A stretch of DNA of 64,000 bases, from assembly GCF_030272615.1 (NCBI RefSeq), contig NC_081406.1, positions 210,774,997 to 210,838,996 of the forward strand, given 5' to 3'. Shown in pieces: positions 34,065 through 46,080 of the stretch. Both the position numbers and the translations under genes were made by a program. The notes beneath the pieces are model-generated. The model was not told the DNA's origin. It searched no databases and worked only from the letters and a program-made list of their open reading frames with translations. Origin of the DNA: Cryptomeria japonica (lineage: Eukaryota > Streptophyta > Pinopsida > Cupressales > Cupressaceae). Every line of letters begins with the position of its first letter. Position 1 is the stretch's first letter.

Positions 34065-34720
34065 ATGTCAGCAGAAGAATCAGAAGGTGAGGCTAGAAGA
34101 ATGCCTCCAAAGATGACAAATGTGGAACTTACCAAGATGGTGCTAGAGAATAGAGAAGAGAATGATCAGCTTAGGAAGTTGATTAAGAAATTGGAAGGTA
34201 GGCCTGAGAGAGGACCTAATGGCTTGAAGGAAGTGGGAGAAGAAGAGGAGAACCCACAAGGGCAGGAAGAAGAGGAAGTTCCTGCAGAGCATAGGTACCT
34301 GGTCAATGCCTTGAAGTCTGTGGAGAGGAGAACCATGGACTAGAAATGAAACCTTCCTACTTTCAGAGGGAAGATGGATGTCTATGGAGTGATGGACTGG
34401 ATAGAGTCCTTAAACAACTTCTTTGAATGTGAAGACATTGCTGACAACCAAAAGATGAAGGTTGCCAAGTCAAAAATGCAGGGAGCAGCCCTAACGTGGT
34501 GGAATTTTGTGCAAGGAGAAAGAGTGAAAGAGGGAAAAGGAATGATCACCTCTTGGAAGAAGATGATTATAGAGATCAAGGGAGTATATGTACTGGAAGA
34601 CTATGAAGTCCAATTATACAAGAGAAGGCAGAATCTCAGACAGAAAGAGATGGATGTGTGTGCCTATACTGAAGAATTTCAGAAATTGAGTATAAAGTCT
34701 AAGAAGGTTGAAGATGAAAG
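34065..34720 (+). pseudogene. Gag, N-terminal part (chromovirus G)
   Basis: It starts MSAEESEGEARRM at 34065. An N-terminal Glu/Lys-rich helical segment (LENREENDQLRKLIKKLEGR) is followed by the gag core: VMDWIESLNNFFECEDIAD then ALTWWNFVQGERVKEGKGMI. A stop falls at 34342 between them. H is inserted after KKVEDES; the frame resumes at 39639 with ERVARYLNGL once H and one copy of GAAAG are removed. Confidence 0.85.
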
Positions 34721-35727
34721 TGTCATGCCTATGAAGTGTATACCTGCAGCTGCAATACAAAACACTCAATAGATCATTACAAGCATGGTTATCAAATAAA
34801 GAAAACAAAGATAAACCATAGCTAATCGATCTATCGCCTCCTAGTAAATGTGAGTATGAATTTTGCTCTCAGATCTGGTCATGCAAATTCCAGTGACTTG
34901 ACTACACTTAAATGATGGATTTAAATGACAAACATGCATAAGATAGCAATGATAATGATTAAGCTACATGATTTCAATATTATGCTAGAAAATAAGCTAG
35001 ATTTAAGCTAAAATTGAACATGATGACAATGCTAAAATGATATTGCTAAGAGCTATATACCTATAGTAACAATTCCTGAATGCAAAATGAGATGAGATCA
35101 TTATTGCTCCAAAATGGGGTCTATTTATAGGATTTCCAAGGCCAGGGGTGAGGTGGCAGGAATCGACGGTCAAGATTAAGTTTGAAGATATCAATGGTTA
35201 AATTGGAGGAGGTTGGAAAAGAGGTTGGATGAAAGGGAATATTTGTCATCTCTATGGTGACAAGTGTCAAGAGGCTTTTCTTATGAGAGAGCAAGTGTCT
35301 AAGGAAAGGGGGCATGGTATTTAGGATGTGCAAGCTAAGATGGGGTTAATTAAACCTAGGGTTAGATGGAAGGGGTTAGGTTTAGGAGTGGCTAGGTAGT
35401 TAGAAGTTAGGAGAATTTGAATTTAAAAATTCAAATAATAGGAAAAAGCTAATTAATTTTCAACAACTCATAAATTGATTTGTTTTAATTAATTATGAGA
35501 TTTAGAAGAAATGAATTTGATGGGGGGAATTAATTAATTTGAATTAATTAATTAAAGGGGATTATTGAAACGAACCTATTAAATAAATCCTTAGATTTAT
35601 TAATGAGTAGATGAAAAGGGGAAATTTAATTAAATTGCTTAGTGAATTCAATTAAATTGGGAAAGGGGATTAATTTAATAATTGCTTATTTAATTAATTA
35701 TCTTCAAACCATTTTTAGGTGTATACA
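34721..35727 (-). repeat. 3' LTR of element H
   Basis: This is 1007 bp, TGTATACACC to GGCATGACA on the minus strand. It pairs with 38595-39633. The AT-rich part near 35400-35700 is dominated by TTAATTAA-type motifs. Confidence 0.88.
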
Positions 35728-37504
35728 TTTTGCCCCTCTTTCAAGCGAGGTGTGATGACGCATTGATTCAAAGAATAATCTTAGAATAATCTCATTTTGA
35801 TGATGATATTGATTTGATAGGATGCCCCAGCTCTTGATTGATAGATTGCGGTATGATGATGTCCCCTCGGCAAATCAATTGAGATAATTGATCTTTGGAG
35901 TTTTTGGATTTTTTTTTTCGAAATTGATATCCCGATTGGAAATGATTTGATTTCTGCAACTGTGCTTAATGAAAGTGTGAGTTCTTTGATCACTATGATT
36001 GATAGAGTTTGATAAATTTTGATAGGTTTAATTAGTTTGATAAGACCTAGATTTAGTCTGGTTTCAGAAAAGATACCTTTTGTATAAGACAAAGATGACC
36101 AAAAGCGTCTGGTTTCAAGAATGATATATCCTGTATAAGACTTGATCAAAAGTATCTGGTTTCAGGAAAGATACATCCTGTATAAGACATGATAAAATAG
36201 ATCAGATGCGATCGATTGATAAAATGGATAAGGTTGATTGGATAAAGAACTCACAGTTTGTTGATATCAAGTTGCACAAAGATTCATATATGTTGATGTT
36301 GGTTCTATTGAGAGGGTAGCATAAGATTTTTGTTGGGTCAACAACATCTGGAGAGATATGAGTCATCATTTTGATTGCATATACACTTGTGATAATACCT
36401 TGATGATTCTTGTGAGAGATTTAACCTTGGATAAAAGGAGCATGCAGGATCCCATGCAAGAATGAAATGCAAGATAAATGCAAATGAAAATGCAAAGCTA
36501 TGATAGAACCAGTCACTGGATTATTGTGTTTTTGTCATCATTGAGCTTTTGAAATGTGGGAAGTGAGTGCAAACATCGATGGTATAATTAAACCATGATG
36601 ACCTGAGCACTTCCTTCTTGGATTTTGATATGGCAAGTTAGCACAAGCATCGAGGTATAATTGACCGAAATGACCTGAGTGTTGCTTGCGTAAAACAGGC
36701 AGTATTAATCATTTCCATACACAAATCAGAAATGTCTTCAATGATACTCAGATGATCATATCCCGAGACAAATTTGCACATATTAATGATTAATTTTCAG
36801 ACAGCAGACAAGAAAAATATCATGTTTCTTCCTTGTTCCTCTAGTCAAAGACATCCTGGAGTCACTCAGAACTCATGATAGCGAAAATCAATATAGAAAA
36901 GTTGAACAATCATGTTAAAACCATTATAAAAAAGATACCATCCATGCGTTTAGACTGACTTTGTGATAATTTGATGGTTGATAATTTGACCTCACGTTCA
37001 ATGTTGGATATGTCTTAGTTTTTGCTTGATAAGAGTTGTCTAACTATTTGTTCTACCTATTTGATTAAGCTCAAAACGATCAAGAAGTTTGACCCCAGCT
37101 AGGTGCAGGATTTTGCCCCAAGCCTAGAAACAAATTCGTTATGATATACCCAATGATCCAAACCATGGCAAGAAGCCACTTAGGATGCCTACGTATGTAC
37201 AAGGCTTTATGATAGATATGGATAGTGATGATGGAAAAGAATGCAAGCAGAAGGATGCATGAACTAATAGATGGAAGAGCTAGCAGACAGATAGTGCCTG
37301 TTTGCTAGGTTTTCACCATCTGTTTTTATTGCACTTTTTCTCATATTTGATTTTTTTTGGATTTTCTTCTTTTTCACTTTTTTTTTATTTTTTTTTGCTT
37401 TTTCACTGTTTTTTTTTTTTTTGATTTTTCACTTTTTTGATTTTTCTGTTTTTTCACTTTTTTTTTCCTGCTTTTTCACTATTTTTTATTTATTTTTTAT
37501 TTTT
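35728..37504 (-). other. 3' noncoding region of element H
   Basis: The purine tract GAAAGAGGGGCAAAA (minus strand, about 35729-35743) abuts the 3' LTR. A block of 47-51 bp starting TCTGGTTTCAG occurs three times at 36057, 36108 and 36155 (plus-strand view). At 37320-37504 a homopolymer-rich stretch repeats 'ctttttcac' plus a T run about six times, directly after the integrase stop in element orientation. No gene is recognised at 35728-37320. Confidence 0.6.
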
Positions 37505-38593
37505 TCATACATAGAATTTCTTCAGGTGCATTCTATTGATGGGTTCATCGAGCTGATCTTCATCTTGTGTGGATAGCTGATATGCTCCTGATCCAAATAC
37601 TGTTGTGATCATAAATGGACCTAACCAGTATTGTTCAAATTTTCCTTTCTTTTGTCGATCTGCCTGGTTGCATGGATTTTCTTTTAGTACTAATTCTCCA
37701 AATTGAAAGATTTGTCGTTTGACCCTATGATTATAGCTCCAACACATTCTTTGTCGATATACCTTTAAATGATCAAAGGCATTTTGTCTTCTTTCATGTA
37801 TCAATTATAACTCTTGTAATCTAGATACTCATTGTTCTTCATCTGGGATGAGACCTTTTAATGATACTCGTAGAGAGGGTATCTCTACTTCTATTGGCAG
37901 TATTGCTTTTGATCCATAAACAAGAGAGAAAGGTGTGGCACCTATTGGTGTGTGGATACTGGTGTGGTAGGCCCATAGAGTAGGGTTGAATTGGATATGC
38001 CAATCTCTTCCAGCATCATTCACTGTCTTTGAGGATTTTCAGAATAGTTTTGTTTGACGCTTATGCTTGCCCATTTCCCTGTGGATAGTAAGGTGTGCAG
38101 AATCTGTGTTGGATATTGAATTTTTCACATAGCTCTTGTACATCTTGATTCTTGAATCGTCACCCATTGTCAGTGATAATGGTCATTGGTATTCCATAGC
38201 GACAGGTGATGTAATTCAAGATAAATGTAGCAATTTGTTTTCCTGTTAAATTTGTGAGAGGTACTGCCTCAATCTATTTTGTGAAATATTCAGTAGCTAC
38301 AAGGATGAATTTGTGACCATTAGATGAAGAAGGATTTATCTTTCCTACTAGATCAAGACCCCATTGACAAGAAAGCCAAGATGTTGCTAAAGCATGAAGT
38401 TCTTGTGTTGGTGCATGAATCAAATTCCCATGGATTTGACATTGTTTGCATGTTCTAGCTATTTGAAAAGAATCTCATTCCATAGTTGGTCAATAATAGC
38501 CCAAGCGTATGAGTTTTTTCGAAAGGGTAAGACCACTCGAATGAGTGTCACAAATGTCATTATGGACTTCATGTAAGGCCTTCTTAGATCAAA
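37505..38593 (-). pseudogene. Integrase of element H
   Basis: On the minus strand the zinc-binding part reads KKALHEVHNDICDTHSSG then CKQCQIHGNL. The catalytic core has WGLDLVGKI (first Asp), MTIITDNG (second Asp) and YYPQGNGQA, where the expected Glu codon is TAA. The C-terminal part is TPFSLVYGSKAILPIEVEIP, then FGELVLKE, then GPFMITTVFGSGAYQLS. Stops interrupt it at several places. The wording is that of Tat-type integrases, close to 46400-47480 of element C. Confidence 0.85.
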
Positions 38594-38594
38594 A

Positions 38595-39633
38595 CACGCA
38601 GTAGCTCATTACAAGCATGGTTAAAAAATAAAGAAAAGAAAGATAAACCATAGCTAATTGATCTATCATCTCCTAGTAAATGTGAGTATGAATTTTTCTC
38701 TCAGATCTGGTCATGCAAATTCCAGTGACTTGACTACACTTAAATGGAGGATTTAAATGATAAAGATGCATGAGCTAGCAATGATAATGATTAAGCTACA
38801 TGATTTCATGATTATGCTAGAAAATAAGCTAGATTTAAGCTAAAATTGAACATGATGACAATGCTAAAATGATATTGCTAATAGCTATATGCCTTTAGTA
38901 ATAATGCCTAAATGCAAAATGAGATGGGATCATTATTGCTCCAAAATAGGGTCTATTTATAGGATTTCCAAGGCCAGGGGTGAGGTGGAAGGAATCAATG
39001 GTCAAGATTAAGTCTGAAGATATTAATGGTTAAATTGGAGGAGGTTGGAAAAGAGGTTGGATGAAAGGTTGGATGAAAGGGAACATTTGTCATCTCTATG
39101 ATGACAAGTGTCAAGAGGCTTCTAGAAAGGTTGGATGAAAGGGAACATTTGTCATCTCTATGGTGACAAGTGTCAAGAGGCTTTGCTTATGAGAGAGCAA
39201 GTGTCTAAGAAAGGGGACATGGTAGTTAGGATGTGCAAGCTAAGATGGGGTTAATTAAACCTGGCGTTAGATGGAAGGGGTTAGGTTTAGGAGTGGTTAG
39301 GTGGTTAGAAGTTAGGAGAATTTGAATTTAAAAATTCAAATAATAGGAAAAAGCTAATTAATTTTTAACAACTCATAAATTGATTTTTTTGAATTAATTA
39401 TGGGATTTAGAAGAAATGAAGTTGATGGGGGGGAATTAATTAATTTGAATTAATTAATTAAAGGGGATTATTTAAATGAACCTATTAAATAAATCCTTAG
39501 ATTTATTAATGAGTAGATCAAAAGGGGAAATTTAATTAAATTTCTATGTGAATTCAATTAAATTGGGAAAGGGGATTAATTAAATAATTGCTTATTTAAT
39601 TAATTATCTTTAGACCATTTTTAGGTGTATACA
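38595..39633 (-). repeat. 5' LTR of element H with internal duplication
   Basis: This matches 34774-35727 but lacks about 50 bp at its inner end. A 62-bp block starting GAAAGGTTGG is present twice in tandem (39063-39124 and 39125-39186) and only once in the other LTR (about 35222). Because LTRs are identical at integration, the duplication arose afterwards. Confidence 0.85.
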
Positions 39634-39638
39634 GAAAG

Positions 39639-40026
39639 TGAAAGAGTGGCAAGGTATCTAAATGGCCTAAGGTGGAACATACAAGAAGAGTTGAAACTGG
39701 TGTGCCCTGATATTGTTCATAGATGCTATCAATTAGCATCAAAGGTAGAGGAGAAGCTCAAAAGAAGATAAGAGCATAGCAGTAGAGGAAGGGGTAAGCA
39801 ACCAAGAGGAAGGAGAAACTTTAGAGGAAGAGGATCAAATTCTGAATTTCAAGGAGAGAGCAGTCAAGACTCCTCAAGGAATGACAGCAACAACAAAGGA
39901 AACTTCAGAGGTAGATGGCCAATTTTTAGAGGAAGATCATCAGGAAGAGGAGCGTGACCAATAAAATTTTTTAACTACAACCAAGAGGGACACATTGCCA
40001 GCAGATGCCCGAAGAAGATGGGGTCT
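39639..40026 (+). pseudogene. Gag C-terminal part and zinc knuckle (chromovirus G)
   Basis: The gag core continues with ERVARYLNGLRWNIQEELKL and YQLASKVEEKLKR. A Gly/Arg-rich stretch (RGRGKQPRGRRNFRGRG) and a knuckle YNQEGHIASRC at about 39976-40008 follow. The first Cys of the CCHC is read as Phe/Asn (FNYN where CYNC-type is expected), so zinc binding is impaired. Stops lie near 39769 and 39960. Confidence 0.8.
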
Positions 40027-40608
40027 AGTTCCCAAGGAGAAAGGAGAGCCAATCTAGCCCAAGAATTAGATTACCAAGGCAATAGAAAACCTGGATCATA
40101 TGGTTATCTAGAGACCATAGAGGCACTAATGTTGAGAAGAACCCTCTTGAAGGTACCAACGTCTATGGAGCCACCTCAGAGGAAGTCTATCTTTTGCACC
40201 ACTTGCCAATCAGGAGGAAAGGTATGTAAATTTCTAGTTGATTCAAGGTATACTGAGAATTTTGTGTCAATAGAAATGGTAGAGAAGTTGAAATTGAGGA
40301 GGATACCCCATCCATACCCTTATAAGGTGTCTTTGCTCACAAAAGGGCAACAAACTCTTGTAGAAGAGTAGTCATGCATAGAATTCTAGATAGGAGCCTA
40401 TAGAGATAAGATTTTGTTTAATGTTGTTAACATGGATGCTTGTCACCTCTTGTTTGGAAGACCATGGAAATATGACCTTAAAGCACACCATGATGGCTTT
40501 AGGAATACCTATTCCATCACAAAGAATGGCAAGATCATAGAGATATTGCCCCTTATTGAAAGCAATAAAGAGCAGAAAGAAACTGAGTCCAAAGTGATGA
40601 TTGTGTAG
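40027..40608 (+). pseudogene. Protease (chromovirus G)
   Basis: VCKFLVDSRYTENFVSIEMV corresponds to CCKFVIDTGSLDNLVSKEMV of element B; the catalytic DTG reads DSR. A second frame, MDACHLLFGRPWKYDLKAHH, is the usual protease-RT linker motif. Stops lie at 40371 and 40606. Confidence 0.8.
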
Positions 40609-40635
40609 AGAAAACCATTCCTCAAGAAGTTAAAG

Positions 40636-41709
40636 ATGGAAGAAGGAATATTCTTTGCATTGCTTCCAATACCAACCTTAAAGGAGAAGTCGGTCACAAA
40701 TGATAGGGAAGAAGGAAAGGACAAGGATCTCAATCTGGAAGTGAAGGAGATCATTGGCAAATACCAAGGAATAGTTGCAGATGGAGTGCCAAGGAGTTTG
40801 CATCCAATGAGAGAGATCAATCACTGTATTGACTTGATCCCAGGGGCCACATTACCTAACAAGGCTGCATACAAACTCACACAACAACAAAATGAGGAGA
40901 TGGAAAGGCAGGTTTAGGAGTTGCTAGATTCTAACCTAATTGGAAAGAGCCTTAGACCATGTGCAGTACCTACAGTTTTGGCAACCAAAAAGGATGGAAC
41001 ATGGAGGCTCTAAACTGACTCAAGAGCTCTCAACAAGATCACCATAAGGTATAGATTTCCAATGCCTAGAATAGAGGATTTTCTTGATTTTTTGGGGGGT
41101 GCAAAATATTTTTCTAAAATTTATTTAAAGAGTGGATACCACCATATTAGAATTAGGCTTGGTGATGAGTGGAAAACAACCTTCAAAACAAATGAAGGGT
41201 TGTATGAGTGGAAGGTTATGCCATTTGGTTTGTCTAATGCCCCAAGTACATTCATGAGACTCATGAATGAAGTTTTAAAAGAATTCATAGGGAAGTTTGT
41301 AATAGTGTATTTGAATGACATCTTAGTATTTAGCAGGACAAAGGAAGAGCACTTGAGACATCTAGACATGGTTTTGAAAAAGTTGAGTGAAGAAGAATTG
41401 ATGATCAATATGGAGAAGTGTTTGTTCATGTCGGAAGAGCTCATCTACCTACGATTTGTGATCTCCAAAGGTCACTTGAAGATGGATTGGGATAAGATAA
41501 ATGCAATTCTTTCTTGGCCTACTCCTGAGACTATTGGGGAAGTTAGAAGTTTCCATGGATTAGCCATATTTTATAAAAATTTCATAAGAGGTTTCAGTCA
41601 GATATGTGCTTCGATGTTGGAAACCATAAAAGGTGGTCAAAAGTGTAGTTTTTCTTGGACAAAGGAAGCAGATGAGGCATTTGAAACTCTCAAGAAAAAG
41701 AGAGCTTGA
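40636..41709 (+). pseudogene. Reverse transcriptase (chromovirus G)
   Basis: The region includes [58 protein letters not shown], then [20 protein letters not shown]. The active-site YxDD reads YLND (codons near 41308-41319), a single GAT-to-AAT change. Stops lie near 40917 and 41012. The end, [15 protein letters not shown], joins the RNase H. Confidence 0.88.
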
Positions 41710-41742
41710 CAACTGGTACTTGCTTTACCTAATTTTAACAAA

Positions 41743-42110
41743 GTGTTTCAGATTCAATGTGATGCTAGTCATGTGGCCATAGGAGCAGTTATAAGCCAAG
41801 AAGGTGGGCCTATAGCATTATTTAGTGAAAAACTCAATGAGGCAAAGAGAAAATATTCTTCTTATGACCTAGTAATGTATGCACTAGTTCAAGCATTGAA
41901 AAAATGGAGACACTATCTGCTACCAAAGGAATTTGTGGTCTATACTGACAACCAAGCCTTGAGTTTCATTAATAGCCAAGAAAAGCTAAACCATAGGCAT
42001 ATGAAGTGGGTAGAATCCCTACAAGCTTATATCTTTTTCATAAAACACAAGAAGGCAGTCACCAACAAAGTGGTTGATGCACTAAGTAGGAGAGTGCTAA
42101 CCATATTTGA
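41743..42110 (+). pseudogene. RNase H (chromovirus G)
   Basis: Expected landmarks are present: FQIQCDASHVAIGAVISQ, PIALFSEKLNEAKRKYSSYD, LLPKEFVVYTDNQALSFINS and VTNKVVDALSRR. The frame is open and runs on into integrase (to 42603), so this part has suffered few changes. Confidence 0.85.
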
Positions 42111-43400
42111 AATCCAATTAGAAATCATTGGAATTCATGCAATGAAAGATATGTATGCTGCAGATGAGGACTTTAAGGAGATTTACAAGGCATGTATTGA
42201 ATTTGGTGAAAGTTATCATATGGAGTTTTTTAATTTTCTGATTCAAGATGGACTTCTTTTCAAAGGTGTGCAATTGTGCATACCAAAGTGCTCAATGAGG
42301 ACTAATATAAGCAAGGAAAAGCATAGTGGAGCTATGGCAGGTCATTTTGGTTTGGACAAGACACTTGAATTGGTAAGAAGGAACTACTTTTGGCCCAAAT
42401 TGCAGGCTGATGTAAGAAAGTTTGTAGATACATGCACCATTTGCCAAAAGGCAAAAGGAAGAAGTACCAATATTGGTCTCTATCAACCCTTACCCATTCC
42501 CTCAAGACCTTGGGAAAGTGTGTCAATGGACTTTGTGATGGGTTTAACTAGGACCCAAAAGGGGTTTGATAGTGTATTTGTGATAGTGGATAGGTTTAGT
42601 TAAATGGCACATTTCTTACCATGTAAGTCCACTAGTGATGCATCTTATATAGAAGATTTATTTTTCAAAGAAGTAGCAAGGATTCATGGACTTCCATTGA
42701 ACATAGTGTCTGACAAGGATGTCAAATTTGTTGGCCATTTTTGGAGAACTCTATGGAGGAAAATTGGCACCAATCTGTCTTTCTCATCAGCCTATCATCC
42801 ACAACTGGATGGACGGACAAAAGTAGTAAACCAGTCATTAGGGAATTTGTTGAGATGTCTTACAAGGTAGCATGGTGAAAAGTGGGATTGAATCTTACCT
42901 TAGGCTGAGTTTGCCTACAATGACACTGTAAACAAAAGCACAGGGAAGTCACCATTTCATATTGTGTATGGATTGCATCCAAAAGGGGTATTGGAGTTGA
43001 GAAAACTACCCCATACAGATCCCATAAGTGCAGATGGTGAGAGGTTTGTTGAAGCTATAAAGGAAGTACATAAGTAGGTCAAAATACAACTTTAAAAGTC
43101 ATCAGAAAAATATAAAGAACATGCAAATCAGAAAAGGAGAGAGGTACAGTTTCAGGTTGGAGATTTGGTTTGGGCAAATTTGAAGGAAAGGTTACCCAAG
43201 GGCAAACACACTAAGCTCATGCAAAGGAAAGTCGAACCATGTCAAATATTGAAGAAGTTTGGCACCAATGCTTATGAAATTCAATTACCATTAGAACTTG
43301 GCATATCTCCTATTTTTATTATTTGTGATCTAGCTCCTTTTAAAGGTGATCTCACAGAAGATCCTAGAAGAACCAGAAGATATAGATCTTCCCAAACATG
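42111..43400 (+). pseudogene. Integrase (chromovirus G)
   Basis: The zinc-binding part is KHSGAMAGHFGLDKTLELVR then CTICQKAKGRS. Core residues are the Asp in ESVSMDFVMGL and the Asp in IVSDKDVKFVG. The third catalytic residue is lost: GRTKVVNQ has Lys where GQTEVVN has Glu. The C-terminal GPY-like part is VGDLVWANLKERLPKGKHTK then PCQILKKFGTNAYEIQLP. Stops fall near 42601, 42868 and 42900. Confidence 0.87.
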
Positions 43401-43622
43401 AGCCACCTAAGCTTGAGAAAGTGTTGGAAACCAAGATTGTAAAGAAGACCAAGAATAATGAGTACAAATAGTACTTGGTCAAATGGAAAGGAAAACCAAA
43501 CTCTAAAGCCATTTGGTTGGATGAAGATCAGATCAAGAAGCATGGCACTACATTACCTAACCTCATCTCAAGTGGACTTGAAATTCATTCACCCCGGGAT
43601 TATAGTGCAGGAGCACCTCATG
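43400..43622 (+). pseudogene. Chromodomain at the integrase C-terminus (chromovirus G)
   Basis: After a one-base frame change near 43350 the reading continues with EKVLETKIVKKTKNNEYK, a stop, YLVKWKGKPNSKAIWLDEDQ. This is the chromodomain signature, YLVKWKG, that defines chromoviruses and is thought to steer integration toward particular chromatin. The coding end overlaps the start of the 3' LTR (43603), as is usual. Confidence 0.88.
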
Positions 43623-45160
43623 GTTAAGATAATAAGAGAAATAAAGGCTAAATGACACACATGATAATTTGACCTTTCAATCTATGTAATAGGGTAGTCT
43701 TGTTTGTTTGATGTTTGATTTGTCTATAATAAACCCCACCTTTTACCCAATGACATGGATTTGGCAAGATGATAAGCCACCATGGGCATATGGGCCTAGG
43801 GGTATTTGGTTGAATATTTTTATAGGTTTTTATGTGTTGGAGATGTATTAGGAAGGTTTAGGACATGTTGAAGCATCTCTAAGTAGGCAGATTTAACATA
43901 TGTCAAAAATTGCTCAAACTTGACAACTTTGTTGACAACTTTTAATGACAACTTTCGATTGCACTAGCAACTTCCTTCCAATGGTCACCTTGGTTAAAAA
44001 TATGGTTGATAACCATTTAGGAAGGTATAAAATTTCATCCCCAATCATAATTGGAAGGAGAGAACAAGGAGAGAATGACTTTGTAAGCTTTTGGCATCAT
44101 TGAAGCAATATATTTATGTGAATTTCCTCCAATTCCATTATTCCACACGATGTGCCATACTGTACAATCATTTTAGAAATAGAAAAATAGTGGGATGTGT
44201 TAGAGTGGCCAATCACCTTTTAGATGCATCAAGTCTGAGGTCCTAATTCACCAAGACAAGGAAGAAACTAGCAAGTTTCTGGAAGTGTTCTAGATTTGAC
44301 AGTTTTACCTAGGGTTTTGCAAAGAAATGGCCTTATCTTGCTGATCCTTCATTGGTGGTTCATAGCTTTGGAGGGGATGCAAGTATGGCAAATTTATTTT
44401 AGGATTTTGAAGGCCTTTTGCAAGTTAGGACCAGTTGGAGGTGAGGGTTTGATGCATTAAGGTGGGCAACTCCATGTGGCCACCGTGCAAGTGTAAACAA
44501 ACAGGTCTCACATCAGGGGTTAAAGGTCTAATAATGGCCTAAGACTTAGGAATGGGTGTATTTTCCATATCCTAAAATTGTTCCTTGAGTTGGTTTGGTG
44601 AGTTAAGGTTTGGGTCTTCACACTCCTTTGTAAAATAGGCCTAATTTGGCTATATGGATCCCCTAATCGGTACAGAGTTTGGATTCTTGTGTTCCCTACC
44701 GGAAAGAACCCTTAGGATATGTTTTTTAAATTCCAAAAGGGTATCCAAATCTGGTATTTTTGGTCTATTATTTTGGAGAGATAAGGTGTTAAGTGTAGAA
44801 AACTGGTCTGGCAGGGCTACTAGGTTTTGTAGGCCTTGTTGCAGTAGTTACCCAAACCGGTAGAGGGAACTTGAATTTAATGATTAAAGGAGGTCTCCTT
44901 GACCTATGGTATTTAAAATAAAACCTTAAATATCCATTGTTGCATTGGAGAAGGGACCAAACCATTGTGGACCATAGAGCTCTTGTACCGGTCAATGAAA
45001 GAGACCTTGTACCGCTAACCTTTTGTTTAGAAGAAAGGGATGTGGGACGTGTCAGACTGATATTCCTTAACCCCTTGGAGTGTTGTGTGATTGCTAGGGT
45101 CCTTGGTGTGTTCTTGGATTAGGGGAACCTATCCTATACCTATACCAGGACTTTGTATCA
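43603..45160 (+). repeat. 3' LTR of chromovirus G
   Basis: This 1558-bp LTR starts TAGTGCAGGAGCACC (TG to TA change) and ends TTGTATCA, followed by CCTTC. It pairs with 32473-34015. No gene is present. Confidence 0.9.
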
Positions 45161-45165
45161 CCTTC

Positions 45166-46080
45166 CTTGGATGAGGGTTTACAAATTGTTAATGGTTCAC
45201 AGATGATGTCATTCCTTGATGGATATTCTAGATATAACTAAGTTTTGGTGAACCATGAAGACCGCATTCAAACATCATTCACTACGAAGTGGGGGACTTA
45301 TGCATATTGTATTGATTAATGTTGGAGCAACATTCCAGAGAGAAATGGATACGGCTTTCAAAGATTTGATTGGCAAATGTATTGTAATATATATGGATGA
45401 CCTGACAATATTCTCCAAAGTCAGGGGAGATCATCCTAACCACCTCCGCAAAGTTTTAGAAAGATGTCAAAGATATGGGATATCTCTTAATGCCAAAAAT
45501 TATGTATTTGGGGTTGCTGAAGGGAAGCTCCTCAGTCATGTAATCTGTGAAAGAGGGATATCTATTGACCCAAATCGAGTGGAAGAACTGTTGAAATTGC
45601 AGATGCCTGGGAGTAAAAAGGAAATGAGATCTTTCTTCGAGGAGATAAATTTTGTCAGAAAATTTATTATTGGATTCATAGAGATAGTCAAGCCATTGAA
45701 CGAAATGATGAAAAAGGATGCTAAGATTGAATGGATTGGTGAAGCAAGAAAGGCCTTTTCCCAGATCAATAAGTCCATTATTGAAGCCTTTTTAGTAACT
45801 AGTCCTAACTATACTCTGCCATTTTATATATATCCTTTTGCCTTGTTGCATTCAAGTGTTGTTGTTCTGACACAAAGGCAAGCAGGGGATGAGAAGCCAA
45901 TCGCATTCATGAGCTCCCCTTTTAAGAATGTTGAGGTGCGATATTCTACTCTTGAGAAATAGGATTTTTCTTTGGTAAGAGAAGTCAAGAAATTTAGACA
46001 CTATATCTTGAGGAACAAGATATATGCAATTGTACCAGATCAAGCAATTAAGTCACTGCTTATGCAATCAGAGCTGGGGT
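45166..46080 (+). pseudogene. RT C-terminal part and RNase H (element C)
   Basis: RT resumes after element G with LDEGLQIVNGSQMMSFLDGY. The active site YMDD is intact (IVIYMDDLTIFSKVRGDH, about 45390-45401). RISIDPNRVEELLKLQMPG-type thumb sequence follows, then RNase H with ALLHSSVVVLTQRQAGDEKP and YSTLEK, a stop, DFSLVREVKKFRHYILRN. Frameshifts occur near 45255. Confidence 0.87.

Larger units (their letters stand above)
34721..39633 (-). mobile_element. Tat-like remnant H, internally deleted
   Basis: The target duplication GAAAG is at 34716-34720 and 39634-39638. On the minus strand it has a 5' LTR (about 38595-39633, missing some 50 bp at its inner end), most of integrase, a 1.6-kb 3' noncoding region, a purine tract and a complete 3' LTR (34721-35727). 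Gag, protease, RT and RNase H are gone through a deletion that joins the LTR to integrase near 38593. It is the youngest layer in this nest. Confidence 0.88.
32473..45160 (+). mobile_element. Ty3/gypsy chromovirus G
   Basis: LTRs are at 32473-34015 and 43603-45160, with target duplication CCTTC at 32468-32472 and 45161-45165. Between them are a primer site, gag, zinc knuckle, protease, RT, RNase H, integrase and a chromodomain. Nested H (34721-39633) splits gag. Without H it is about 7.8 kb. It inserted into RT of element C, whose motifs continue in phase on the two sides. Confidence 0.92.

Noticed and set aside
38555-38594. TGTCAT at 38555 as the inner end of the right LTR of H
   Set aside because: Minus-strand translation here is integrase (KKALHEVHNDICDTH), so the resemblance to the other LTR end is coincidental and the LTR is truncated near 38595.
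44654-45122. Short frames in the 3' LTR of G
   Set aside because: The matching places in the 5' LTR carry stops or frame changes, and no domain is seen.
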